Below are positions 1-10,930 of a DNA stretch of 64,000 nucleotides, piece by piece. Position numbers and translations under genes: made by a program. Each line of letters starts with the position of its first letter. Position 1 is the stretch's first letter. The stretch comes from Vanilla planifolia (Eukaryota; Streptophyta; Magnoliopsida; Asparagales; Orchidaceae): assembly GCA_023846275.1 (NCBI GenBank), contig CM043865.1, forward strand, positions 9,288,068-9,352,067, in the 5' to 3' direction. The notes under the pieces are model-generated. The model saw nothing but the letters and a program-made list of their open reading frames with translations, had not been told where the DNA came from and searched no databases.

Positions 1-339
1 CATCACTATAAATCCCCCTCTTGTTGACTACTAGAGCGAGGAGGAAGGAGGCAGAAGCAGGGAGAGAGGAAGGAGCAGAAGATGGATTAGCTTCAGGAAG
101 CCCCTTTAGCATGGTTGAAACCTTCGTAACTGTCGTCAAAGATCGATCGCAAGAAGAGCAAACTTCGTCCTCCTTCGTTTGCAATCCTAAATTTGCTGGA
201 ACCCTCACCAATTTCTTTTCCTCATTTGAAAGTGATCTGATTCTTCGTTGCTTCCATAGCTAAACACCACCTTCAAGATTGTTAGCAACATGAATAGGTG
301 GGTAATTAGTGATTAAATTGTTCTTGGTGGTGACTTTTA

Positions 340-780
340 AAAAGCTGTCAAAATTGACTATTGCCAACCCACGTTAATCCATGACGATCTGCATTGACCC
401 ACGTCAACTCACATCTATCCGAAGAACTTGCTTCAACTAGTTGACCCACACACTTGTGTTGAACCACGTCGACTATAATGACCCACGCAGACCCATGTCA
501 ACTCGCTCACCTGCACCGACCTGCATTAACTAGCTGACCCACACACCTGAGTAGAATTGCATCGATCCGTGACGACCCACTCACACTTGCATGTACTTGT
601 CAACTCACCCCAACCCGTGCTGACTCGTGCCAGCCAATGTTCACCCTAACTGGCCTCGCATACCTAAGTCAACTTGCGCTCACTCGAGTTGATCGAGCAG
701 ATGCACGCAGACTTGCGCCTGCCCGAGAATAGCCGTGGCGGTCCACGTCGACTTTGAGCTCACCCAACCAACTCATCGTC
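340..780. repeat. Degenerate tandem array with GACC/CAACTC units
   Basis: Short blocks ending in GACC or AACC recur about every 10 or 20 bp (for example CACGCAGACC and TGCACCGACC). A longer period of 93 bp is also visible: the block around AACTAGTTGACCCACACAC near 434 recurs as AACTAGCTGACCCACACAC near 527. No coding frame survives. It is probably an old minisatellite, perhaps from the variable part of an LTR. Confidence 0.6.
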
Positions 781-819
781 TCCTAGTCCAATTCGCATCC
801 TATTCCAATTGATTATTGC

Positions 820-1090
820 CTATTCCAGCCGATTTATTGTCGATCCTGTCGGCTCACCACTGATCGGGTCCATTCGTCGATCCAAACTGATTAGCCATCG
901 ATACAACTGATCCGCCACCGATCTGGCCGATTCATTGTCGATTTGTCTGATTTTCCATCGATCCGACCGATTTGTCACTGATCCTAGTTCAGTCACCATC
1001 AATCTTGGATGATTCACCACCGATCATTGCCAAGTCATAGTCAATATTGATAAAATCGATTGAGCCGCTACCGATTTAAGCTGAGTCGCT
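820..1090. repeat. Degenerate 20-21-bp minisatellite, about 12 copies
   Basis: Successive units end in (A/T)(T/C)CGAT or (A/C)CTGAT. Examples are CCAGCCGATTTATTGTCGAT, ACAACTGATCCGCCACCGAT, CTGGCCGATTCATTGTCGAT and CCGACCGATTTGTCACTGAT. The consensus is roughly CNNNCCGATTNRYCAYCGAT. Unit length is mostly 20 or 21 bp, and the copies have diverged strongly. It lies beside the 10/20-bp array at 340-780. Confidence 0.75.
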
Positions 1091-1420
1091 ACTGTATTCT
1101 ACTACACCATCTCAATATCAACCACATTATATTCAACATCAACAAGACTTCAATAGTATCACATACTCTCAAATCAAGGCATCTTAATTGAAACTTTGCC
1201 ACATCACGACAACTTGTCGAAAGGTGTGTTCCAATCTTTTTCCAAACAAATTGAGAATTTCATCTATTCAAACTTTCTTGTTGTTGCCCTAAGTATGTTT
1301 TTACTTAAATTCTTTGAATCCATTTTTTGCATCAACAAAACTACTAATCAAATCTATTTATTGCTCATTTTGGTTTTTCATTGGCGTGCAAGGAGGTATC
1401 AATGGCATGGGCATAAAGGA

Positions 1421-4400
1421 TTGCATTGTTGGGGTGAAAATATTACTTATTCAAGTAATGTTCAAATATTGATTATATTAAATATCCTTGGTGATTAACA
1501 ATTTCACAATAAGCAACATAGAATATCCTACTTTGTTTGGAATATCATGATGATCCTTAACACATTAGAGATTAGAAATTCTATTTGCTAGATCATTATA
1601 CCTCATGGCACATTAGCATTTGTGCCTACATTTTACTCACAAGTCTGGTAAGAATTGCAATCATTGGTAGTTGAAGAGTTATTAACTATTAGTTGTTGAT
1701 TGGTAGATCGTTGGTATTTGCTTCTGTTGAAGAGATTTATTGTAGTAGTACGATTGATTCTTAAAAATCAAGCAAATCATTTTTTTATGTTTGATTTTTA
1801 AGAATCAATCTCACTATTGCAATGAGTCTCTTCAAATGATTATTGTCACCATTAAATGTTGAAAATTAGAAGATTTTAAGTACTTGAATGATTCATTTAA
1901 TAGTTTTTTATTATAATATTTTTCATAGAAGTTGGCTAATTGGATTGGATGTTGTAAAACCACCTTAACATGGAAAGAATTAAAACTATTGCTTAAGAAT
2001 ATGATGGCATGAGTCAATTTTTGTTTTCAGAAGCTCCATTTTGATGTGAAGTTTATATGTACTAAGATTCATGAAGTATGCCTTGATCAATAATTTATTA
2101 ATTACTATGAGAAATCATTTGCAAAATACTCTTACCTTCTTGTGCATGAAGGATTTCGATTTGGGATTGAAAGACATTTGAGGCATTTACAAAACTATTT
2201 AAATATAGTATATGCATTTTTTTCTTCTATTTACCCCCAATAGATATGAGAATAATGATCAATGAATGTGATGAACTATTGTTTGTTGGTTACCTTTGGT
2301 CTATGAGTAGGTTATTAGTTGTCACCATGTACAAGATGGAATAACTCAAAATGTTTGTATGTGTAGTTGGGGTGATTTGAGTGTGATTGTTTTGCATACA
2401 ATATAACGGCTTAGATGCTTGCTTTTTCCTTCCTATTGTGTTGCAAGAGCTAATTGTTATGTGTTAGATGGTGGGAGGCAAAAATACAACTTTATACTTT
2501 TGTACAAAAGCTGCATGAACATAGGGAAAAAGTTAAGCTCCAAGTATTTTGCCTCTTATCTCATCCAAATTTGTGTCAATCAGAAGAAGGAAATTGATTC
2601 ATGTTCTTTTTCTGCCATCTTCACATATTTGAGGCTATTTTCAAGACAGTATTATTTTTGTTTCTTAATGCAATTTTACTTCTTGCGATAAATTTATTAG
2701 TGAATTGTAATAATCAATGCAAATGTTGTTTTTTGGCAAATCAATTGTTAGGTAAATAATATTCAAAAACTTGAGAAATATTATCAATTCTAAAATGAAT
2801 TTCTTGAGTCATATCCCATATATCTATCGCGATTGAATAGAATAGGTATGTTTGGCTTATTTTGGGCTTCATCAAATTGAAAAATAATGCAAAAGAAGAT
2901 AAGAGTAGAACTTTTGTAGCTAAATCTCAACTGAGATCTGATATCAAATTGATGGCAAGAAAGGTTGGTTGAGACTATAGATTGATCTTAATTTTTTCTA
3001 ATACCATATTGATGACAAGTGAGACATGATGAAATACTATAATAAAATTTAGGGTGGAAGATGATAATGACAAGGGTGACAATGACTATGGATGTAGATA
3101 TAACTAATAATTTAAGTATCATTGGATTATAACTTTAAGGAATGTGAATCCAAATCTAGGGATGAGCACACATGTATAATAAGAAATTGCAGTTTTTATA
3201 AGAGACATTGTTAAGCAAAAATAATTCTTCCTTCTCTCATTTGATGAAAATATTTTAAATCATTATAATGTTAAATTTTAAACCCATAAACAAAGATGGC
3301 AAAGATGTTATTTCGAATAAAATAATAAATAATAACGAAAGTAAAAAATATATAAAAATAACAAAAAATATTATATGAAGTTGGAGTCATTATAATTCTT
3401 CAATGACTCAAAAAGTTACTAAATAAGAAAATTAAATATAAATCTATTATATCAACTCAATATTATCATATTGATACAATATATCTTGCATCAATCCATC
3501 CCTCCAAGAAAAACAATGCCTTTTAGAATTATATTCAAAATATATCTTCATTATTCTCAATATCAATCTTCTAAAGTTATTTGTGATTAGAATACCATAT
3601 GAGAGATGATTTTTTTATTACATTTGAAAATTGAGATAAATAAATAACTTGTAAAAATATCATCAAATAATATTCAAATTTTTTAGGTGAAAAACTATTT
3701 ATGAATAATTTATAAAATTTATGATTAGCAAAGTTTACTTAAAGTTTTTTTTTATGCGTTGCTCTTTCCTATAGAAAGAAAAATTAGCACAAAAGGCATT
3801 TTTATGAAATATATTTTACAACAAATCTAAAATTTATGTAGTAGTACTAATATTTTTACATAATTCAAATGAACTTATATAAAAAAAAAACTTTGATTTA
3901 TAGAAGGATATAATTATCTAAGTAAATACAAATAAAGATTTGGTCATTCTCATAAAATTTTTTAAAAAAATTATTTTGTTTTATCATTCATCACACTTAA
4001 AATTATTAGACAAAATATGTTGTTTAATTAAATTAAACATACAATAAAATTTATTTTAAGATGCACATGGAGAAAAATATTATTACATATAGATCTATTT
4101 AAAATATTTTTAAGATGCTTTTGATTAAGAATATCAATCATTTCAAATTCTTTAAGTCTATTTCTTTTTATTTTATATTTTTTTTCTTATTAGTAAGAGG
4201 TTTAATTTCTTTTAAATCAGAATTTAAATTCTCTATTTTTTCTCTTTATCAATAAAGGGAATAGCTTCCTCTAACTCATATATAAGCTTTGGAGGGTTTA
4301 ATTTATTCTTAGAATTATAATTTTTCTAGTTAGCTTTGGTTTGATATTTTTTATGTTCAATCTTTTCACATCTATGATAAATCTCTATTTTATTTTAGAG

Positions 4401-5329
4401 ATTATTTCTAATAAAGCTCTTAGTTGTTTTAGATTTAGATAAAGAAAAATTAGGTTTAGTAATTGCCTTGGATGCTCCCATAGTTGAGTCTAATGATTTA
4501 ATTTCAAATTCAAAGGTATCGACTTTTGGAATATCTCTATTAATCAAGTTAAGTTGTTAATATCTTTAAGTGTTCATGGATAATGTAGCTCACCTTTCCT
4601 TTTGATTTGTTGCTTAAATCCCAAAATAAAAAATATTGTCTAATTTCAAACTTTCCACAGAATAATTTGTCTTAATTATTTGTTCTTTAAATGTATTTAA
4701 ATATTTAATTATAGCATAATTATATTGTCTTAATGTATGTAATTATTTATATAATCTCTTAGTATGATATCTAAAAATTGAATGTATATAAAATAATATT
4801 GTCTATCATTTTTAGATATTTAGAATATATTAGTTTTATTCTTAACATTCTCTAATTCTTTATTTGGATTGTTCAAGATGCAAGATAAATAAAAGATATA
4901 ATTAAGTTATTAAAATATTTTTTATATAATTAAAATAATAATACAAATAAAATCATGCAAATATAATTAAAATAATTAAATAATTCTTAAATGAAGAAAA
5001 ATAAATTATAAATGATTTAGTGAGTTGCAGGCCAAGAATAGTAACAAGGTATTATTATAGTTATTAAATAGCTTTTCTTAAACCATTAACCTAAAAACTG
5101 ATGATATTTTATGTAGGCTAATGAAAAAAATAAAAAAAAGAATGCTCAAATAAAAAAAATATAAATTTATTTGAGATTATTTCTAGACTTTTAAATAGAA
5201 TAAAATCTAACAAGTAGTATAATTATACTTTATAAATTTATAATCTTATATATTAATTTTTAATTAAGATAATTCTAATAAAAAAATATATTTTTAAAGA
5301 TGTTGGGTTCAAGATCAGGGCTTCTGGCC
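1421..5329. other. AT-rich intergenic DNA, no gene found
   Basis: Both strands are broken by frequent stops. The 61-90-aa frames at 1832-2017 and 2419-2691 show no recognisable domain. The segment 3000-5300 is very AT-rich. It is probably old transposon sequence, but I could not match any retrotransposon domain. Confidence 0.5.
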
Positions 5330-7014
5330 AACTTAAATAATACGAAGTGGCAAGCACTTAGGGTTGGCGATGAATGTGGCTGGTTCGAGCAAGGACCATG
5401 CAATGTCTAGCATGGGAGGAAAACATGGGGCTGTGGCGGAGGCTTGTGTGGGTTAGTGGTGGCGCTCTTGTGTGTCAAACGTGCTACACACGACGCTATG
5501 CGAGTTGAGAAAGAGGAAACACAGCCTAGGAAATGTTGCTGGAGATGGCCGATTTTTGTTGCTAGAGTTTCATTAATTCTTGTCTTTGTGCCATTTTGAA
5601 GCAGTCTCCAGGGAAGACATTTTCCTGGTGGACGATCACGGGCAGTGATGATGTTGTTCGGTCGTGTTCAAGGGCCATAGGCAAGGCTGAAGTCATCGTG
5701 AATCTGCCTCTGTTGCTAACCTTGATACTGATTTGGAGATGTACCATACAGGAGGACTGCAGTTCAACTGTAATCTGAATGTTTGATCTTTCTATTGTGC
5801 CATGGTGGTTTGTCTGGTCTTTCTCCTTTTATCGTCGAATCGATGAGTAATTTTCAAGATATGACAAATATTTTAGTGCTTTGTGGGGCGATAGGATATT
5901 TTTCGTTTACTTTAATACTTTTTAGATTGGTTTTGCTTGAATTGGACAATTTGATGATCGGGGTTAGCGAATTGTTTTTTTTTTTTTTCTTAAGCAACTC
6001 CATCATGTTTTGGCAAGGTCAGCACAAATGATTTCTGACCGATCTAGCTGTAGTGCTTCTATGATCTGCTTTTGTATTTTATTAGGAAAATCTGTCGTAC
6101 AACTTAAGCAGGTAATGTGACTTTACACCGCTTAAAGCTGTTGTGTTTATTTGAAGGCGATCTTTTCCGTCTTCATATTTTTAATACATTGTTTCTTTGC
6201 CACAGATGGTTAACCTGCTTTCTTTGGCCAGGTCGGTGATTCATCTCAGGTGCTAGATAGTGAGCATTGCCTTTCTGAATTCAACTTGATACATTGTTTT
6301 TGCGCAGAAGGTGTTTGTTCACTTGTCCTGGTTAAAATATTAAAAACAAAAATAAGCAAGGTTTTGCACCAAGTTGATGGACATGACATATTTATCAACT
6401 AATACTTCTTTATGTGGAAAATATTATAATTGAGCTGTTTTTGCCATGGGCTTGTAGCTTCATTTTTTATCATGCAAAGGAGGAAAAAAGTAATGAGAAC
6501 TTGAAATTTAAAAAAAAAGCCTTTTGGTTCTTATCCATGCTCTTATCCATTTGTTGTAACCCCATGGATGTTTTCTACCCTCAGCTGGATCCCGTTAATT
6601 TGTTGGAACTACGCAATCGTTCAACTTTGCCTAGTTCCCACCATTACGGATAGGGTTTTGGTTTTTGTTTGCTTCGGGCTTCTATTTTGGCTGGCTGTAG
6701 ATTGAGAAAATCTTTTCTGATCTTGTTTTAATTTCGTTTGACATTGTTTTATTATTTTTTGTCAATAAGATGCTGTTATTTTATTATTTTCTGTTGCTGT
6801 TCTTATTATTCGTGTTATGAGCTTTTGGAAACGCATTAAATTTTCGTTGGTCTTTTATTATTTATTGCTATTTCTTGCTGGCTTTGATGGATGGGCGTGC
6901 GAGCTGTCCGACGGAAATCCTTATCCACCAGATAGATGCAAATCTTTGGATAAGGGGAAATTGTGACACTAGATAAAGGAGGAGTCTTGGCAGGGACCAA
7001 GAAACATAGCCGCC
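5330..7014 (+). other. Upstream/leader region of the alpha-crystallin-domain gene
   Basis: Base composition shifts near 5330 from very AT-rich to mixed, and stays so up to the ATG at 7015. Short frames (5596-5778, 5783-6031, 6414-6653) match no known protein. T-rich stretches at 5960-6000 and 6760-6870 are intron-like, so this may hold the promoter, a 5' UTR exon and a leader intron. I could not place the transcription start or splice sites with confidence. Confidence 0.4.
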
Positions 7015-8583
7015 ATGGGAGAAGCCCTTCTTACATACCTTGCAATGGATGACTACCATCTATCCACCTTCCTTTCCATGAAACCAACCTTTGTGGGTAC
7101 CGCTTCTATGGCGACATCTCATGTTGATGGTGTCCTTGAGCCCCTGATCCAGCAGCGGCAGCAGATGGCTTGCCGAATAGCGCCTGACATCAACCTCCCC
7201 TTCTCGGCTGACCAGTCCCCTCCACTTTCCTGGAATTCGGGTCCCTATGAAACCCTCGATGTTAGCCACAGCCCTCCAATCTATGAGGCCGAGGTTGCCG
7301 ACCAGCATATTCCTAAGTTATGCAATCGCAAGTACATGAAAAGGTGTGATAGCATTTGGGGTGCATGGTTCTTCTTCAGCCACTACTTCAAGCCTGTGCT
7401 CTCTGAGAAATCCAAAGCCAAGATAATCTGCAATAAGGATGGGGTGTCTGGTTTTGGCAAATCTGATCTGAAGCTTGATGTTTTCCTGGTTCAGCATGAC
7501 ATGGAGAACTTGTACATGTGGGTTTTCAAGGAGAAGCCTGAGAATGCACTTGGAAAGATGCAGCTGCGGTGCTACATGAATGGGCACCACCGGCTTGGTG
7601 ATCCTCAGTTCCCTTTCAGTTCTGACAGGGGGTTTGTTCGATCCCACCGCATGCAGCGCAAGCAGTACAGGGGTTTGTCAAATCCACAGTGCATACATGG
7701 AATTGAGTTTGTGAGGCTTCCAAATTTTGCCGGCATTGTGGAGGAGGACCTTAAAAGGTGGATGGAACTTACAGGAAGAGAGCTTAACTTCTCCATACCA
7801 ATTGAGGCTAGTGATTTTGGATCCTGGAGAAATACCCCGACCCCTGATTTTGAGCTTGATAGATCTCCTTCTCTGAAGTGCATTCCACATCCACATCCAT
7901 ATCCAAAAAGACTGCTTAACGGGTCCGGATTTATGATCTCAATGCAGTCATCAAATCACAACTCGATGGACCTTTCTCCCCAGCGCAAAAAGCTCAGAAA
8001 AGAGTTTTCCCACTTTACTAAGGATGAGGAATGCTGCCTACCTACAACTTCTTACACTGATTGGCATCAGGAAAAGGAAGTCCACGACCCTGCCGAGCCT
8101 CCATGGATCAAGGAATTTAGCAGCTTGATGAGACATGTGCATGGCCCGGTGACTGCTGCCAAAACAATATATGAAGATGATGAGGGTCATCTCATAATAG
8201 TTAGTTTGCCCTTCTGTGAACAGCGGAGAGTAAAGGTTTGTTGGAGAAATGGTCCTACTCACGGAATTGTGAAGATATCGTGTGTCAGTACAGGGCGAAT
8301 GCCTTACTTCAATAGACATGGCAGAACCTTCAAGCTGGCCGACCCTTCTCCTGAGCATTGCGCACCTGGGGAGTTCGTAAGAGAAATTCCACTTCGCACT
8401 CGAATACCAGAAGATGCAAACCTGGAGGCTTACTATGACGAGTCGGGCACCGTTCTTGAGATTATGGTTCCTAAACATAGTGCAGGGCCACAAGAGCACG
8501 AAATTCATGTGTCCATGTATCCTCCTCACCTTGGAACTAATGACTTGATGTTGAATTGGGAATGCTCAGATTCTTCCCTTTAA
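7015..8583 (+). CDS. Alpha-crystallin-domain (HSP20-like) protein, IDM2/IDM3-related
   Basis: An uninterrupted 522-aa frame. The start lies in a strong plant context (CCGCCATGG); a second Met at residue 11 is an alternative. Residues about 377-500 form an alpha-crystallin domain: HGPVTAAKTIYEDDEGHLII begins it, and GTVLEIMVPK near 478-487 is the family's G-x-L-x-I-x-VPK-type signature. The 375-residue N-terminal part is absent from ordinary small heat-shock proteins, which are about 150-200 aa. It contains a conserved-looking WGAWFFFSHYFKPVLSEKSK block (115-134), a His/Pro run (291-297) and a basic patch (RKKLRK, 324-329). This architecture fits the plant HSP20-like group containing Arabidopsis IDM2 and IDM3, which act with histone acetyltransferase IDM1 in anti-silencing and active DNA demethylation. 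Assignment to that group is from memory of the family; a role here is inference. No intron interrupts the coding region, and there is no sign of decay although retrotransposons surround the gene. Confidence 0.9.
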   Translation: MGEALLTYLAMDDYHLSTFLSMKPTFVGTASMATSHVDGVLEPLIQQRQQMACRIAPDINLPFSADQSPPLSWNSGPYETLDVSHSPPIYEAEVADQHIPKLCNRKYMKRCDSIWGAWFFFSHYFKPVLSEKSKAKIICNKDGVSGFGKSDLKLDVFLVQHDMENLYMWVFKEKPENALGKMQLRCYMNGHHRLGDPQFPFSSDRGFVRSHRMQRKQYRGLSNPQCIHGIEFVRLPNFAGIVEEDLKRWMELTGRELNFSIPIEASDFGSWRNTPTPDFELDRSPSLKCIPHPHPYPKRLLNGSGFMISMQSSNHNSMDLSPQRKKLRKEFSHFTKDEECCLPTTSYTDWHQEKEVHDPAEPPWIKEFSSLMRHVHGPVTAAKTIYEDDEGHLIIVSLPFCEQRRVKVCWRNGPTHGIVKISCVSTGRMPYFNRHGRTFKLADPSPEHCAPGEFVREIPLRTRIPEDANLEAYYDESGTVLEIMVPKHSAGPQEHEIHVSMYPPHLGTNDLMLNWECSDSSL

Positions 8584-10189
8584 TTCTTGTATGCCCCTCT
8601 AGATTCTACATTTCTTACTCCAATTACCCAGTTCTCCTCAAGGGGAGCCATGAAACCATCTATTCTTATTGATGCGCGCTTTGTTGGTTTCATTTTTTTC
8701 TTATTTGATTTCAGTTTTGTATTCACATATGGTACTGTAAAAGAAGATAAGCAGATAAGCACAAACGGTTCCAGCTTTTATATTTGGAAACCTTCTGGTG
8801 AAAGTTATTTTTCCCAGGTCCATCATTATTTGCTATGTGGAACAGAAGCGTGGTTGGTCCTTGGCTTGTTGTATTAAAAAACTCTTTTGATATCTACAGT
8901 TCTTTTTGCTTAAATAGCTTTTCTTTTGGGTGCAGAACACTTATCATTCCACCAACTATTGTCTCACCTCCAATTTCAATTCTGTTTGATTAGCTTGGTA
9001 TGCAATATGGAAAAGTGTTTTGATACTGTCTTGTTGTGGGATTAAGATGGAAATAGCAGAAGTTCCATCTTATCCTGTGTAAAACTAGCCGGTTATCTAA
9101 CATAGGTTCAAGGTTCAAAACCGAGCTTTTGTTTTTCAAGCTGCTACCTGATGATGTTTATTATTAGCAATAGGTAACCGTTGTCCTTGAGAAATTTCAA
9201 ATTTGAGTTTGTTTTGACAGATGTAATGAAATTGAAATGAAAGGAAACACAGTAGTGTTATTAAGATTAAAATGGGAAATTAAAATTTAATGATATTTGA
9301 TAAATTATAATTAAATATGATATTTAAAACAAAATAAATATATTAAAAGATTTTTTTAATATTTTTATAATTAGAAAAAATAGAAATGTAATAGTTTTAA
9401 GTGTGAGATAATAATTTAAAATTTTTAATTAATTTTAATGTGAGGCTCTCAAGACAAAGGAGATTGACCAACACGTTGATTTAAACAGTAAATAGTATCT
9501 ATAAGTAAGTAAACCGAGGGCCGATTTGACGGCATGAGCAGACCACGGTTTGGTCGAACGAGTTTCGAAGTTATTTTCTTCTCCTTACATCTGCTCTATA
9601 CTCAAAATCGTCGCCCCCTCCAAAAAAACAATCCCTAAAATCATCCCTATTGTCAGCGACGATTGCACTAAAGCAATTAAACGTAGGCCGATGCTACAGA
9701 GTTCCGTGGAGAATCATCTCATGTTCTCCTTTTTACCACATCCCTCCTCCTTTTGGCTATTCACCATGCATTTTACGAACGAGGTCATTGTCGAGCTCGG
9801 CATCCATGTCGACTGACGAACATGATTTTGAGAAGAAGGCCTCGGCCTGCTGTTCGAGACGAGGCAACAACGAGGTCATTACAAGACTATGGACAGTCGC
9901 AAAGCAGCGATTGCGTGCCGGCCATCAGCTCGATTTTGGCTGCAATAAACGTTTGTAATGGCTTGCTACTGTATTTTATTGGTATATTGTTGGGGGTTTA
10001 TATTAGAAGTCAACAATTAAGGAGCATTAGTGACTTCTTTCTGTATTATTTTAATCGATTAGTTGATACATACAAAAAGTTACATTGGTCCATTTACTCA
10101 ATTAGGGCGATGCAAGTGCACATGTAGAAACTTATTAATGGAAAGACACTTGAAAATATTGAGTTGGAGTTGGATTTGAATTTGGATAT
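8584..10189. other. 3' flank of the ACD gene and intergenic DNA
   Basis: The first several hundred bases are presumably the 3' UTR; no canonical AATAAA stands out. A moderately GC-rich island at 9480-9960 holds several overlapping short frames on both strands, including a 40-codon minus-strand frame (9757-9879), but no recognisable protein. The rest is AT-rich. Confidence 0.4.
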
Positions 10190-10930
10190 GATATAAAATT
10201 ATGATAAACAACTGAAGATAATAATTTGGTATGAAATCTATTTCAAAATTCTATCAAAATTTCTTAAAAAAAATTTTAGAGAGCAATTTTCAAATAATTA
10301 TAAAATAAATTTCAAGTTTGATCCAATGTAGATTGGATTCTTATGGTTTTGATTGAAGGGTTCAACACTAAGGTTATAATTTTTATCCTTTATTTGTCTA
10401 CTTTGTATTATTTAGTAAGTCGAGTAGCAATAAGTTGCACACATTAGTGGTGAGGCATATTATGACCTATTTGTATGGGGAGGTTGTTACAATAGAAGAT
10501 AAGTCAAGGGTATCGTTGCTTGGGTTGTGGAGCATGAGGGTTCATATTTGGCCCAAGTTCGTGAGCATCTGCTCGCAGGAGTGGGACAAGTTGTCAAACT
10601 CACTAGATGTCACGGTGCTGTGGGGTAAATATGTGTTAACCATATAGTTGAACATCAATGGGGTATTGATATAATTGATTGTGGCACTAGAGTGAGATTA
10701 GTTGATGAGAGGAGTGATAAGTATCAAAATCATCGACATTGATTAGCTGCAAGAAAAGTGATGCTAACTATGACAAAACAATCAGGAAAAAATTGTATAT
10801 CATAATCTAAGATAAGAAATATCATCCTACACCTTTAGTGCATGAATGCAGAAAAAAAAGTCTCCAAATTACGACCTAGGATATGAGAAGATTAGTCTAT
10901 GTTTTTCTCCAATGAGCTCATGCACCACAA
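10190..10930 (+). repeat. Unclassified dispersed repeat, copy 1
   Basis: This segment aligns over most of its length, with heavy divergence, to 25165-25860. Shared landmarks in the same order are TTTGGTA(T/C)(G/A)AAATCTA, a TCTA(T/C)(C/A)AAA(A/G)T block, GTG(G/A)GATTAGTTGAT and AAAGTGATG. A 70-codon frame (10435-10647) is open but matches nothing I know. No LTR ends, terminal inverted repeats or target duplications were recognised. Confidence 0.6.

Larger units (their letters stand above)
1..1420. other. Repeat-rich, LTR-like segment
   Basis: No host gene is supported. A pyrimidine tract near position 13 (CCCCCTCTTG) resembles the end signature of the SIRE-like LTRs elsewhere in the window. 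Two degenerate tandem arrays follow, listed separately. Around 1393-1412 the text GGTATCAATGGCATGGGC weakly resembles the plant copia primer-binding site (TGGTATCAGAGC), so the block could be a decayed LTR plus leader. The 80-aa frame at 21-263 and the 100-aa frame at 1196-1498 look like no known protein and are probably chance. Confidence 0.35.

Noticed and set aside
5562..5778. Overlapping 60- and 61-aa frames as coding exons of the ACD gene
   Set aside because: No similarity to the ACD protein family's N-terminus and stops in phase before 7015; probably leader or upstream DNA.
7060..8529. Minus-strand frames of up to 163 aa over the ACD gene
   Set aside because: Antisense shadows of an intact conserved protein; no domain seen.
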